A stretch of 64,000 bases of DNA from Nocardia sp. NBC_01730 (GCF_035920445.1 NZ_CP109162.1:3658001-3722000), one strand, 5' to 3'; positions 52,602 through 61,877 are shown, counted from the first letter of the stretch. The notes: generated by a model from the letters alone, not told the origin. Translations and numbers: made by a program.

Positions 52602-52894
52602 CCGTGCGGCTGGGTGTCGGCCCGCTCGGGATCACTGCCCCTTGCCGGGTGGTGTACTTGCTCGACGAACCGAACCGGCGCGGGTTCGCGTACGGAACTT
52701 TGCCCGGGCATCCGGAGACCGGCGAGGAACTGTTCGCCGTCGAATACGATCCCACTGACGACACGGTGTACGGGCTGGTCACCGCGTTCTCGCGCAACGC
52801 GACCTGGTACGCACGTCTAGGCGGACCCGTGGTCAAGCTCCTCCAGCGTTTCGTCGCGGGCCGGTACCTCGCGGCATTGCCGACGTCGGTCTGA
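52376..52894 (+). CDS. DUF1990-family protein
   Basis: A 172-residue protein: PPFTYPEVGATRGALPEGYH RFRLRRPIGRGRALFDRAGA, EILAYRMQKGTGIFQHADTP, CRVVYLLDEPNRRGFAYGTL PGHPETGEELFAVEYDPTDD TVYGLVTAFSRNATWYARLG. FAYGTLPGHPExGEE is the mark of DUF1990, a START-like fold family of unknown ligand. ATG 52376 is the natural start; the open frame goes up to 52139. It overlaps the extended tail of the M23 gene in a different frame. Confidence 0.88.
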   Translation: MEHASGEPPFTYPEVGATRGALPEGYHRFRLRRPIGRGRALFDRAGAEILAYRMQKGTGIFQHADTPTAEPGTTMTVRLGVGPLGITAPCRVVYLLDEPNRRGFAYGTLPGHPETGEELFAVEYDPTDDTVYGLVTAFSRNATWYARLGGPVVKLLQRFVAGRYLAALPTSV

Positions 52895-53251
52895 CCATGG
52901 AAGCCGAGCAAGGAGAGCTCGCGGACACGGTCGTCAACGCGATGGCCTCACCCATATTGCGGTGGACAACGCGGCGCGCATCCGCTCGCGCAGCGCGGCC
53001 CGGTCGATCGACGCCTCGGTGAACATGGAGCACCACCGTAGGCAACGGCGCGTGACAGGTCGAGCGTTTTTCCGCGATGGCGCTGTCCGGGTCGGTCGGC
53101 CGACGCGGCAAGATCCGGCCCACGGATGTCCAGCACGGCACTGATCGCGAGGACCGGGCGCACTGGTCCGACAGGCGATGACCGTCTCCGCGAGGTCGGG
53201 CACCGATGCCGAGCAGAGCTGGATCCGGCCCACCGAGGACCGGCCTGGCCG
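52895..53251 (-). pseudogene. Degenerate stretch, possibly a decayed TetR-type gene
   Basis: No intact gene. On the minus strand pieces of sense occur in two frames: KTLDLSRAVAYGGA at about 53045-53000, then SMFTEASIDRAALRERMRAA LSTAIW up to a stop near 52934. These look like the end of a TetR-family C-terminal domain with a frameshift. The match is weak, and no helix-turn-helix is visible. Confidence 0.3.
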
Positions 53252-55150
53252 TCACGGCGTGACGATGGCGAAGTCGGGGTCCGGCGCGTCGAAGATGCCA
53301 ACCAGTTCGACCAGCTTGGTGACATCCCCCTCGATGGCGATGTCCCCCGCCGCGGCCGCGACGCCGAAATCCTCCCCTGCCAAGAGGACTCGGATCAACG
53401 TGGCCTTGGTGAGCGTGAACGTGGCATCGGGTTTCGGAAGCGTCATGCTTTCGCCGACATCGAAGTGGGTCAGGCGTCCGTTGCGCAGCTCGAGCCGGTG
53501 TGTGCGGTCCTCGTCGGTGAGTATCCAGTCCGCCACCACACGCTGGTCCCACGCCTTGGGACCGTCGACGCGCAATGCCATGGCGTCGAAGATCTGCTCG
53601 ACGGTCAGCGCTGCGAGCATGGTCGGCGAGTCACCCTTTGTCGGTGTGCCGAACGAGCCGTAGCGCAACTCGTAGGCGCCGCTGAGGTAGAAGTTTCGCC
53701 AGGTCGCGTTCTCGGCGCCGTAGCCGAGCTGCTCGAAAGTGCTGGCCTGCAATGCTTTCGCGGCATCGTTGCCGGGCTCGGCGAAAATCAGGTAGTTGAG
53801 CACCTGCGCGACCCACCGGTAGTCTCCTGCGTCATAGGAGGTCTGCGCCTTGCGTAGCACCTCGTCCGCGCCGCCCATGAATTCCACGTGCCGTAAGGCG
53901 GATTCGACCGGCGGGTGCTCCCACAGGTGCGCGGGGTTTCCGTCGAACCAGCCCATATAGCGCTGATAGACGGCCTTGACGTTGTGACTGACCGAGCCGT
54001 AGTACCCGCGCGCATGCCACGCGTCCGCGATGGCCGGTGGGAGTGTGAGCATTTCGGCGATCTCGGCGCCGACATAGCCCTGATTCAACAGCCGCAGCGT
54101 CTGATCGTTCAGGTACCCATATAGATCCCGTTGCAGCGCAAGGAATTCCACCAGGCGCGCGGTGTCCCAGGTAGGCCAGTGGTGAGAGGCGAACACCACG
54201 TCGGAATCGCGAGCGAACAGGTTGATCGCCTCGGTCAAATACTTCGCCCACACGTGCGGGTCGCGTACCAGCGCACCGCGCAGCGTAAGCAGGTTGTGCA
54301 GGGTATGGGTCGCGTTTTCCGCCATGCAGAGCGCACGGTGGTCGGGGAAGTAGAAGTTCATCTCCGCAGGCGCTTCGGTACCGGGGGTGAGCTGAAAGAC
54401 CATCCGTATACCGTCGATCGTCTCTTCCTGACCGGTCGTGGTGATGTCGACGGTCGGAGCGATCAGCGTGACCGTCCCGACCGACGTGGTCGGACCGAGT
54501 CCGGCGCCCACCGCGCCGAGCGGACCGCGCGGCAGTACCGCGCCGTACATGTAGCCCGCCCGTCGCGACATCGCGGTGCCCACGTAGATATTCTCGGCCA
54601 CCGCATGCTCCAGGAAACCGGCGGGCGCCAGCACCGGGCATCGGCCTGCCGTGACATCGTCGGTGGTAGTCACCCCTATCGCGCCACCGAAATGGTCGAC
54701 GTGTGAATGGGTGTAGATGAGGCCGGTCACTGGACGGTCGCCCCGGTGCGCCCGGTAGAGCGCCAGACCCGCCGCCGCGGTCTCGGCGGAAATCAGCGGA
54801 TCGATCACGATGACACCGGTTTTCCCCTCGATAAGCGTCATGTTGGACAGGTCAAGGCCACGGATCTGGTAGATCCCCTCGGCGACTTGGAACAGCCCCT
54901 GCCGTATCGCCAGCCCGGACTGCCGCCAGAGGCTCGGGTGGACCGACGCCGGGCAGGGTTCGCGCAGGAAGGCGAAGGAGTCGTTGTCCCACACGACGGT
55001 GCCGTCCTCGGAGGTGACCACGCCGGGCTGCAGCGCGGCGATAAACCCACGTTCGGCATCAGCCAGATCGGCATCGTCGGCGAACGGCAGCGCGGACGCA
55101 CGCCGCTGCGCCGCGACGATGAACTCACTCGGCTCACTTGCTGTGCTCAT
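53252..55150 (-). CDS. Alkyl/aryl-sulfatase of the metallo-beta-lactamase type (SdsA/BDS1-like)
   Basis: A 632-residue class III alkylsulfatase. It has an N-terminal MBL domain: VIDPLISAETAAAGLALYRA, THSHVDHFGG (zinc HxHxDH), MNFYFPDHRALCMAENATHT LHNLLTLRGA, and VVFASHHWPTWDTARLVEFL. A helical dimer domain follows (VSHNVKAVYQRYMGWFDGNP AHLWEHPPVE), and an SCP2-like C-terminal domain (LTKATLIRVLLAGEDFGVAA) ends it. Such enzymes cleave alkyl sulfates such as SDS to alcohol and sulfate. No signal peptide. The ATG at 55150 lies after GGAGG. The two DUF202 genes precede it at short distance on the same strand. Confidence 0.94.
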   Translation of the reverse strand: MSTASEPSEFIVAAQRRASALPFADDADLADAERGFIAALQPGVVTSEDGTVVWDNDSFAFLREPCPASVHPSLWRQSGLAIRQGLFQVAEGIYQIRGLDLSNMTLIEGKTGVIVIDPLISAETAAAGLALYRAHRGDRPVTGLIYTHSHVDHFGGAIGVTTTDDVTAGRCPVLAPAGFLEHAVAENIYVGTAMSRRAGYMYGAVLPRGPLGAVGAGLGPTTSVGTVTLIAPTVDITTTGQEETIDGIRMVFQLTPGTEAPAEMNFYFPDHRALCMAENATHTLHNLLTLRGALVRDPHVWAKYLTEAINLFARDSDVVFASHHWPTWDTARLVEFLALQRDLYGYLNDQTLRLLNQGYVGAEIAEMLTLPPAIADAWHARGYYGSVSHNVKAVYQRYMGWFDGNPAHLWEHPPVESALRHVEFMGGADEVLRKAQTSYDAGDYRWVAQVLNYLIFAEPGNDAAKALQASTFEQLGYGAENATWRNFYLSGAYELRYGSFGTPTKGDSPTMLAALTVEQIFDAMALRVDGPKAWDQRVVADWILTDEDRTHRLELRNGRLTHFDVGESMTLPKPDATFTLTKATLIRVLLAGEDFGVAAAAGDIAIEGDVTKLVELVGIFDAPDPDFAIVTP

Positions 55151-55190
55151 TGTCGTCCTCCTGTCGCGTCGACCAACCTTGCTGTGCCCG

Positions 55191-55499
55191 TCAGGGCAGC
55201 GGATCCGTGAACCCGATCGCGGCCGCAACGACCGCGATGGCGACCACCGCCGCCGTTGTCACGGCAACGATCCGGCCACCGTGGCGGTAGCGGCCCTCGC
55301 GCAGGCTGCGGTTGCGCTGGTAGGACACCCCGGCCAGCACCGCACTCGCGATCGCAGCGCCCAGGGGCGCGATCGCGTCCGGCCGCCACCCGCTGCCGAC
55401 GGCGTGGTTGAGGAACAGCGCGCCGACCACCATCACCGCCACCGCGGTCCGTCGCCACGCCAGCGCGGTACGTTCGGCGGACAGACCGGGGCTGTTCAT
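55191..55499 (-). CDS. DUF202 membrane protein (second of pair)
   Basis: A 102-residue protein with a polar start MNSPGLSAERTALAWRRTAV and three helices (AVMVVGALFLNHAVG, APLGAAIASAVLAGVSYQ, IVAVTTAAVVAIAVVAAAIG). The xERTxLAWxRT motif before helix 1 is that of DUF202. It starts within ATGA at the stop of the preceding DUF202 gene (55496-55499) and ends 40 bases before the alkylsulfatase start. All three may form one transcript. Confidence 0.85.
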   Translation of the reverse strand: MNSPGLSAERTALAWRRTAVAVMVVGALFLNHAVGSGWRPDAIAPLGAAIASAVLAGVSYQRNRSLREGRYRHGGRIVAVTTAAVVAIAVVAAAIGFTDPLP

Positions 55500-55861
55500 C
55501 GCAGCAGCACCGCCACACACGCCAGCAGCGACACGACCGCGATGCCCGCCGACAAGATCGGCACCAGAACCGTGTCCGGCAACGGACTGCCACGCCGCAT
55601 GGCCACGCCGACCCGGCGCCAGTGCGCGTACGCTCCTATCGCGACGACCACCGCGAGCACCAGACAACTCAACGAGATCGCACGCCGGAATCCGGCCATC
55701 CGGAAGGTCTGCACCAGCGTGTGCACCGCGACGCCACCGGCGAGCAAACCCAGCGAGGTCCGCATCCAAGCAAGGAAGGTGCGCTCGTTCGCGAGCGTGA
55801 AGCGATAGTCGAGTTCCTCTTCGCCCTCTTCCGATTCGGCATCGGGATTCGGGAGCGTCAC
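55496..55861 (-). CDS. YidH/DUF202 membrane protein (first of pair)
   Basis: A 121-residue protein: acidic start (DAESEEGEEELDYRFTLANE), then RTFLAWMRTSLGLLAGGVAV and two more helices. LANERTFLAWMRTSLGLLAG is the E. coli YidH signature, family DUF202. Two such genes often occur together and may form a hetero-oligomer. Function unknown. The stop overlaps the next start as ATGA. Confidence 0.88.
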   Translation of the reverse strand: MTLPNPDAESEEGEEELDYRFTLANERTFLAWMRTSLGLLAGGVAVHTLVQTFRMAGFRRAISLSCLVLAVVVAIGAYAHWRRVGVAMRRGSPLPDTVLVPILSAGIAVVSLLACVAVLLR

Positions 55862-56159
55862 GCCGCCCCGGCTCGGGTCGCGGGGTGCTGGGTGTTCGCA
55901 CGAACTCGACGATGACGCCCGGTCACGGAAGTGGGCGGCGCATGCCGGATCGGGCGGAAGATCGAGTGTCGTGCCACGTCATGACACTGACACACGGCGC
56001 GGAGCCGGTCGTCGAAGATCACGGGCACCTCTCCATCACCGAGCCCCTTCCCGCCAAATGGGCAAACCATCCGCTACCTCAGCGTAACCGGAGCCATAGG
56101 GGTCGTCCACGCCCTCGCGCGACCGTGACCTGGTGGTGATGCGATGTCGAGCGCGACGT

Positions 56160-56891
56160 TCAGACCACGGTCGCGTCCTCGAATATCATCGCCAGCCGCG
56201 AGACAGCCGAGGCCATCACCGCGCGCCGCGGCAAGCCGATCGCGCGCAATTCCTCCGCGATGACGTGATCGCCGAGAGTGAGGTCCGCACCGCCGAAGCG
56301 GGCTCGCGTGCCGGAGGGCCGCATCTGCCATCGAGTGCATCGGGTGATGCCGTCGATGTGCGAGTAGGCGTCGAACGAAGACGCGGTGTTGCGCCTGCTC
56401 GGGGCCGGAAGTCCGGGCCGGACGGTCAGGTCCGCGATGAGCTGCCCGTTCTGGTGCAGTGTGCCGCTGCGAGTTCCTTCGTCGTGGTCGACAACGAAGT
56501 CGGCGAGTTCTTTGGGGAATCCCCAAATGCCTCGGCCCGCGGCGAGAGTGAAGTCACCGTCGACCGGGAGCCGATGGATGAGTACGCCCGCCTTCCCGTT
56601 CGCCAATGCCGCGAGGTCACCGAGTGCGGCGCCGCCGCCCGCCGTGTGGTGGCGGACCATGAACGAGACGCCGAACTCGTTGTAAGGGCCGAGGTCGCCG
56701 TCGACGTAGTCGACGAACACCAGCGTGCACATCGCCCGTCCGCCCGGCAGCCGCAGGAGGCGCAGGCCGGAGTAGTCGACGAGCTGTTGCGCCGCCGCGG
56801 CGGGCACCAAATAGGTGGCCATGAACGCGTGGGCGAGCCGGATATGCACGGGCATCCGCACTTCCCGACCAAGGACGGTGTGCATGCTCAC
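56160..56891 (-). CDS. Acetoacetate decarboxylase-like protein
   Basis: A 243-residue protein of the acetoacetate decarboxylase superfamily. The signature RGIWGFPKELADFVVDHDEG includes the WGFPK lysine that forms the Schiff base in the true enzyme. Other matches are VPAAAAQQLVDYSGLRLLRL, LVFVDYVDGDLGPYNEFGVS and DVDGDFTLAAGRG-like context. Whether it decarboxylates acetoacetate is not certain, since many family members act on other keto acids. In front of its start a TGATA-N7-TATCA dyad is seen. Confidence 0.85.
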   Translation of the reverse strand: MSMHTVLGREVRMPVHIRLAHAFMATYLVPAAAAQQLVDYSGLRLLRLPGGRAMCTLVFVDYVDGDLGPYNEFGVSFMVRHHTAGGGAALGDLAALANGKAGVLIHRLPVDGDFTLAAGRGIWGFPKELADFVVDHDEGTRSGTLHQNGQLIADLTVRPGLPAPSRRNTASSFDAYSHIDGITRCTRWQMRPSGTRARFGGADLTLGDHVIAEELRAIGLPRRAVMASAVSRLAMIFEDATVV

Positions 56892-56964
56892 GTAGACGCC
56901 TTTCTGCGCACCGCGCTACCGGGGCACCGAGTTGTCACGCGGAGCCGAGTCCGCCGAATCAAGT

Positions 56965-56981
56965 TGATAGAACACGTATCA
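56965..56981. promoter_or_regulatory. Small dyad upstream of the acetoacetate-decarboxylase-like gene
   Basis: TGATAGAACACGTATCA has 5-bp arms TGATA/TATCA. It lies in an A/T-richer block (56962-57000) 74-90 bases upstream of the start at 56891, and about 140 bases past the stop of the TetR gene 57118. It may be an operator or part of the promoter. Short arms make this weak. Confidence 0.35.
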
Positions 56982-57117
56982 GATTATCGACACAATACCG
57001 TTCTCCGCTGGCTAATCAGAGGGGAGAATTCGTTACAATTTGTCCCCGTGTGATCAGGGACTACCCGGCGACCTCTTCGCATCACCCACGCCGGCCACGA
57101 ACATTGCGGGCGACCGC

Positions 57118-57831
57118 CTATCCGGATCCCCGCGTGTTGCGCAGACGCGCCTCGAGACCGTCCATGACAGAGAGCAGGCCGAAGTCGAAGGCCATGGCCC
57201 GGCCGACTTCCGGGTCGATCGGCGTCGTCGCCCGATAGTCCTCGAGCATCTCGGAATAGTCGCCCGCGAGCCCTTCCATGACCCGCGTCATGCTGTCGAC
57301 GTCCAGGCCGGAGCGGCTGGACGCCTTCTCCCATGCGGCCTCGGGAATCACCTGGCCGAGTACGAACGACATCACTGTTCCACTCGCGAGGTAGATGTCG
57401 ACGCCTTGAAAACCCGCACCGACGAACGCGCGGCGCAGCCGGTCGCTGAGCCGCAACGAGTTCGGCCCGATGCTGGGCAACTGCCCGACCAGCGACGCCA
57501 TCCAGGGGTGCGCCCTGATCGTCGCGCGCAGGCTGTAGGCAAAGGTGCTCAGCAGCTCCCGCCAGGACGACTGCTCCGGGTCCGGTATCTGCACCATGCC
57601 CCAGAACTCGTCGAGCACCAGCTCCAGCAACTCCTCCTTGTTCGCGACGTACCAATACAGGCTGGTCGCGCCGGCGCCGAGCTTCCCACCGAGCTTGCGC
57701 ATGCTCAGCGACTCCAGACCTTCGGCGTCGAGGATCTCGACCGCCGCGGCGATGATCTGCTCGCGGCGCAGCCCGGAGGCCTTGGGCTGGCGGGGCTCCC
57801 TGGTCCATACCGAGGCGAACTGCTTGGTCAC
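57118..57831 (-). CDS. TetR-family repressor (TetR_C type)
   Basis: A 237-residue regulator with the DNA-binding domain LRREQIIAAAVEILDAEGLE SLSMRKLGGKLGAGATSLYW YVANKEELLELVLDEFWGMV, where LYWYVxNKEEL is typical of the TetR class with tetracycline-repressor-like C-terminus (FAYSLRATIRAHPWMASLVG). It is divergent from the DHA2 efflux gene at 57886; between them lies the inverted repeat 57852-57884. Very likely represses that pump and responds to one of its substrates. Confidence 0.92.
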   Translation of the reverse strand: MTKQFASVWTREPRQPKASGLRREQIIAAAVEILDAEGLESLSMRKLGGKLGAGATSLYWYVANKEELLELVLDEFWGMVQIPDPEQSSWRELLSTFAYSLRATIRAHPWMASLVGQLPSIGPNSLRLSDRLRRAFVGAGFQGVDIYLASGTVMSFVLGQVIPEAAWEKASSRSGLDVDSMTRVMEGLAGDYSEMLEDYRATTPIDPEVGRAMAFDFGLLSVMDGLEARLRNTRGSG

Positions 57832-57851
57832 ACTCTGATCTTATATTCACT

Positions 57852-57884
57852 CGCACACCGTTCAAGTTTCTCGTACGCTGTGCG
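57852..57884. promoter_or_regulatory. TetR operator between the repressor and the efflux pump
   Basis: CGCACACCGT (57852-57861) and ACGCTGTGCG (57875-57884) are inverted repeats with a single mismatch and a 13-base centre. The right arm runs to two bases before the GTG start of the pump gene (57886), so a bound repressor would block both transcription and translation initiation regions. The other side is 21 bases from the repressor start. Confidence 0.7.
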
Positions 57885-57885
57885 T

Positions 57886-59349
57886 GTGGAATCGAACGTT
57901 GTACGAGACCCTCGCCGCTGGTGGATTCTGGGGGTCCTCTGTCTGTCCTTGCTGGTGCTGATGATCGACGGCACCGTGCTCAATCTCGCGATCCCCTCGC
58001 TGATTCGGGAGCTGGACGCCACTCCGTCGGACATCCAGTGGATTCTGGACGCCTACGTGCTGGTCTTCGCCGGACTCCTGCTCACCGCGGGCAGCCTGTC
58101 CGACCGCTTCGGCAGGCGACGGATGCTGATCACGGGCCTGGCCGTGTTCGGTGTGGCATCCCTGGCCGCCGTGCTGGCGACCGAACCATGGCAGATCGTC
58201 GCCGCCCGCGCCGCGATGGGTGTCGGCGGGTCACTGCTGATGCCCTCGACCCTGTCGATCTTGATGACCACCTTCGCCGAGGACGAGCGGCGTACCGCGA
58301 TGGCCGCGTGGTCCACCGTCTCGATAGTCGGCATCGTCGCCGGGCCCACGCTGGGTGGCTTTCTGCTACAGCACTACTGGTGGGGTTCGGTGTTCCTGCT
58401 CAACATCCCGGTCGCGGTGCTCGCCATCATCGCGGCCTCGGTGCTGATGCCGGAGACCACCGGTGAGCAGCGGCCGGTAGACCTCGTCGGAGTCGGACTG
58501 TCCATTGTGGCGCTCGGCTCTACGGTCTACGTGATCATCGAGCGTGAATGGAACATCGGAATGATCGTGCTGGCGGCGGCGACGGCGATCGCCTTTATCG
58601 GCTGGGAGCGCCGGTCGGCGCATCCGATGCTGCCGCTGGCGGTGTTCCGCAGCCGAGACTTCACCGGCACCTGCTTCACCCTGCTGCTGATGGTGTTCGG
58701 CATGGGCGCGATCATGCTGATGCTCACCCAGTACCTGCAGTTCGTGCTCGGCTACGGTCCGATGAAGGCGGGTTTGGCACTGCTGCCGTACGCCGTGGCC
58801 GCAGCCGTCTGCAATGGGCTCGGCGCGACACTCGGCAAGGCGCTCAGCAACAAGACGCTCATCGTCTCCGGACTGCTCGTCATGAGCGCGGCCTTCGCCA
58901 TCCTCGCCATGGGCAGCGGGTACCTGTGGGTACTGATCAGCATGCTGGTCATGGGTGTGGGCGGCGGTCTGGCGGGTCCGGCCGCGTACGCCGCGATCAT
59001 GAGCGCCATCCCGCTGCGACACGCGGGCGTCGGCTCGGCGATGAACGACACGCTGCAGCAAGTCGGCATGGCGATCAGCATCGCGATCCTCGGCAGTGTG
59101 CTCGCCGGTGTGTTCACCTCCAACATGCCCGGGGACGCCCCCGACGCGGCGCGCGAATCCATCGGCGCCGCCTTCCAGCTCGGCTATGTCGAACCCGCCA
59201 AGGATGCCTTCACCGCCGCCATGTCCACCGGCGCGTGGATCAGCGCGGGCTTCAGCATCGCCGCGGCACTGCTCGGTGCGGTACTGCTGCGCACCCGCAG
59301 GCCTTCTGCGATCGAACAACCGGTAACAACGGCGATCGCGAACGAGTGA
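57886..59349 (+). CDS. MFS drug efflux transporter, DHA2 (14-helix) family
   Basis: A 487-residue proton antiporter. Motifs of the DHA2/EmrB-QacA type: LCLSLLVLMIDGTVLNLAIP SLIRELDATPSDIQWILDAY (motif D1), AGSLSDRFGRRRMLITGLAV (motif A), and WSTVSIVGIVAGPTLGGFLL (motif C). Later helices include LPYAVAAAVCNGLGATLGKA and SAIPLRHAGVGSAMNDTLQQ. It likely exports drugs or cell-made compounds. The start is the GTG at 57886; a GTG two codons upstream is an alternative. Controlled by the TetR protein at 57118. Confidence 0.93.
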   Translation: MESNVVRDPRRWWILGVLCLSLLVLMIDGTVLNLAIPSLIRELDATPSDIQWILDAYVLVFAGLLLTAGSLSDRFGRRRMLITGLAVFGVASLAAVLATEPWQIVAARAAMGVGGSLLMPSTLSILMTTFAEDERRTAMAAWSTVSIVGIVAGPTLGGFLLQHYWWGSVFLLNIPVAVLAIIAASVLMPETTGEQRPVDLVGVGLSIVALGSTVYVIIEREWNIGMIVLAAATAIAFIGWERRSAHPMLPLAVFRSRDFTGTCFTLLLMVFGMGAIMLMLTQYLQFVLGYGPMKAGLALLPYAVAAAVCNGLGATLGKALSNKTLIVSGLLVMSAAFAILAMGSGYLWVLISMLVMGVGGGLAGPAAYAAIMSAIPLRHAGVGSAMNDTLQQVGMAISIAILGSVLAGVFTSNMPGDAPDAARESIGAAFQLGYVEPAKDAFTAAMSTGAWISAGFSIAAALLGAVLLRTRRPSAIEQPVTTAIANE

Positions 59350-59396
59350 ATCGAGGCGGCGGCGGGTCACGATGCCGCATATTTCCAGACGGATTC

Positions 59397-60086
59397 CTAC
59401 CGTTCGTGATCGGCAATGACGCCGCTTTGAAGGGCGCGTTCGACCAAAAACATGCGTTTATGGTTCGGTGGCAGGGTTTCGACCTGGAATATTTGGAACA
59501 ATGTTCGCATATGCGTCTTGACCGTGGAGACGCTCAGGCACAGATCGTGGGCAATCTGACAGTTCGACGCGGGGTACGAGTACGGAGTGCGAGCGTCGTA
59601 CGGGCGACATAGTGCCTCGAGAATCGAATACTGGGCGTCGGTCAGTAAATTCCGGGTAGGCAGGGGGGCCTGGCTGATCGTTATTTCAGCTTCGGACGGA
59701 TGGTCGTCCCGGAAAATGAACATCGACTTCCCGACGCGAATCGTATCGCCGGAGCGAAGTTTACGCCGCCCTCCGACGCGTTCGCCGTTGACGAAGGTCC
59801 CGTTCTTCGACAGCCCGTCGTCGATAATGACCCAGGAGTCGCACACCCGCTCGACAATGGCGTGCAGACGCGAAGCCGTCGCGTCGGCGGCCACGATTAT
59901 GTCGGCTGCGCCCGACCGTCCGATTGTCACACTGGGCACGTCGCGATCCAGGGGAATCTCACGCCACGTTCCATGGCCGATCTGCTGGGCCAGCGTGGAA
60001 CCACCGGCTGACTGCTGCCACGTGGGCCGGCCTGCCAGGGAATACAGTCCGCGATACAGGGTCTGTGATCCGTTTGACGTAGCCAT
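59397..60086 (-). CDS. FHA-domain protein with C-terminal winged/HTH domain
   Basis: A 229-residue protein. The FHA domain (about 45-125) has VTIGRSGAADIIVAADATAS RLHAIVERVCDSWVIIDDGL SKNGTFVNGERVGGRRKLRS GDTIRVGKS: GR, SRxH and SKNGTFVNG bind phosphothreonine. The C-terminus, TDAQYSILEALCRPYDARTP and NCQIAHDLCLSVSTVKTHMR TLFQIFQVE, resembles a LuxR-like HTH. I infer a phospho-controlled DNA-binding protein that answers a Ser/Thr kinase elsewhere. The ATG at 60086 follows GGAAAG; convergent with the efflux gene, 47 bases apart. Confidence 0.85.
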   Translation of the reverse strand: MATSNGSQTLYRGLYSLAGRPTWQQSAGGSTLAQQIGHGTWREIPLDRDVPSVTIGRSGAADIIVAADATASRLHAIVERVCDSWVIIDDGLSKNGTFVNGERVGGRRKLRSGDTIRVGKSMFIFRDDHPSEAEITISQAPLPTRNLLTDAQYSILEALCRPYDARTPYSYPASNCQIAHDLCLSVSTVKTHMRTLFQIFQVETLPPNHKRMFLVERALQSGVIADHER

Positions 60087-60318
60087 CGTTTTTCTTTCCA
60101 CATCGGAGTACGTCGTGAACTGCGGGAACTGATTCGCATCTCTCAGGGTGCGCCTTCCTGGCACAGATCACACGAGAAATCGACTACTTCGGTGCGCGAG
60201 CGTGCCTGCTCGTCCCCGCGGGAGTGCTGCGGACCCGTCGGTCGACGCCGACCGAACAACCGGAAAGCTGCGCGATCGTGAATGGGTCAATGAGCCGGCG
60301 AGGGGCCACGATGGACGG

Positions 60319-60816
60319 ATGACAGTGACCATCCGGCCACGAACCGCCGCCGACCTCGACGGCTGTGCCACGGCCTTGCGGAAAGTACACGAGGTCGACG
60401 GGTACCCGGCACAGTGGCCCGCGAACCCCGTGGGCTGGTTGTCTCCGTCAAAGCTCATCGCGGCCCGCATCGCCGAGCAGGGCGGAGCGGTGATCGGGCA
60501 CGTCGGAATCGGCGCTGGTGGGGAAATGCCGCCGACCGTGCGGGACATGGCGGGCTCAGCGGAAATCGCCTCGGTCATTCGATTTTATGTCGTACCGGAG
60601 GCTCGCCGCGCAGGAGTGGGCTCACGTCTGCTCTCGGCGGGCGTGCGGATGGCCGAAATGCGCGGGCAACGGGCTGCGCTCACAGTGGAATCCGACGGTG
60701 CGGCGGCGATCGCTTTGTACGAACGACACGGGTGGCGACGCGTGCACAGTGGGCCCAGCGGGTGGCGCACCGCCGATGGACGAGAGGCCTGGGTGCACTA
60801 CTACGTCAGCCTGTGA
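60319..60816 (+). CDS. GNAT acetyltransferase
   Basis: A 165-residue single-domain N-acetyltransferase. It has VTIRPRTAADLDGCATALRK at the start and IRFYVVPEARRAGVGSRLLS AGVRMAEMRGQRAALTVESD GAAAIALYERHGWRRVHSG, with ARRAGVGSRLL as acetyl-CoA loop and YERHGWRR at the end. The target is not known. Start ATG 60319 behind GGACGG; another ATG is at 60311 out of frame. Ends about 80 bases from the convergent xerC gene. Confidence 0.88.
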   Translation: MTVTIRPRTAADLDGCATALRKVHEVDGYPAQWPANPVGWLSPSKLIAARIAEQGGAVIGHVGIGAGGEMPPTVRDMAGSAEIASVIRFYVVPEARRAGVGSRLLSAGVRMAEMRGQRAALTVESDGAAAIALYERHGWRRVHSGPSGWRTADGREAWVHYYVSL

Positions 60817-60897
60817 ATGGGCCGGTCCGACCGAGGACCTATCCGCCGGGATCGTCTCGCCGCCTCGGCAAAACCCATGCGAACTGGTACTGCCGCG

Positions 60898-61821
60898 TCA
60901 AGCGCGGGGGTGGGCTTGGTCGTGCACCTTCTTGAGGCGCTCGATGGAGACGTGGGTGTAGAGCTGGGTGGTGGCCATGCTGGCGTGGCCGAGGAGTTCC
61001 TGAACTACGCGAAGATCGGCGCCACCCTCGAGCAGGTGGGTCGCGGCGGTGTGACGCAGGCCGTGCGGGCCCATGTCGGGGGCGCCGGAGATGGCCGAGA
61101 GCACCTCGTGCACAACGGTTCTGGCCTGACGCTGATCGAGGCGCCTGCCGCGACGGCCGAGCAAGAGCGCGCGGCCGGACTCGGTGGTGACGAAGGTGGG
61201 ACGCCCGTGCTGAAGCCAGTTTCCGACAGCCTCGTCGGCAGGTAGGCCGAACGGCGCCGATCGCTCTTTGTTGCCTTTGCCGAGCACGCGAACCACGTGT
61301 CGCTCGCGGTCGACGTCATCGACATCCAGCCCGCACAGCTCGCTGACCCGGATGCCGGTGGCGTACAGCAGTTCGACGATCAACCGATCCCGCAGAGCCA
61401 TCGGATCATGCTGGGCAGCACCGGATTCCGCGGCATCCATGGCGCCGATGGCCTGCTGGCGACCGAGCACGGCGGGAAGAACGCGGTGGGCTTTCGGCGA
61501 ACCCAGTCGTAAGCCGGGATCGACGGACAATCGCCCGGTCCGGGTGAGCCAGGCGGTAAAGGTGCGCGCCGAGGAGGCCCGCCGCGCCATCGTCGTCCGC
61601 GCCGCACCCGCCGCCGCCTGCTGCGCCAACCACGACCGCAACAGCAGCAAATCGAGCTCGCGAATCGCTGAATCCGCCGACCGCGTATACAAGTGGCCCA
61701 GCAGCGACCGCGCATCCCCCAGGTACGCCCGCACCGTATGCTCCGAGCGATTCTGCCCGAGTCGCAGATATCTGCCGTACTCCACCAGGAGGGCTTCCAG
61801 ATCGTCGGGCAGTTGCTCCAT
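60898..61821 (-). CDS. xerC: Tyrosine recombinase XerC
   Basis: A 307-residue recombinase that resolves chromosome dimers at dif with XerD. N-terminal SAM-like domain: [34 protein letters not shown]. Catalytic residues: [20 protein letters not shown] (Arg I), [12 protein letters not shown] (Lys), [29 protein letters not shown] (HxxR and H), TTQLYTHVS (Tyr). I chose the ATG at 61821 (GGTGGAAAG upstream). An ATG at 61881 overlaps the dprA stop as ATGA and is a fair alternative that adds 20 residues. Same order as Rv2894c-Rv2896c-Rv2897c. Confidence 0.94.
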   Translation of the reverse strand: MEQLPDDLEALLVEYGRYLRLGQNRSEHTVRAYLGDARSLLGHLYTRSADSAIRELDLLLLRSWLAQQAAAGAARTTMARRASSARTFTAWLTRTGRLSVDPGLRLGSPKAHRVLPAVLGRQQAIGAMDAAESGAAQHDPMALRDRLIVELLYATGIRVSELCGLDVDDVDRERHVVRVLGKGNKERSAPFGLPADEAVGNWLQHGRPTFVTTESGRALLLGRRGRRLDQRQARTVVHEVLSAISGAPDMGPHGLRHTAATHLLEGGADLRVVQELLGHASMATTQLYTHVSIERLKKVHDQAHPRA

Positions 61822-61877
61822 CTTTCCACCGTCCCGACGACCGCCCGGGTTGGCAAGCCACCGCGCCGAATCGCGAG

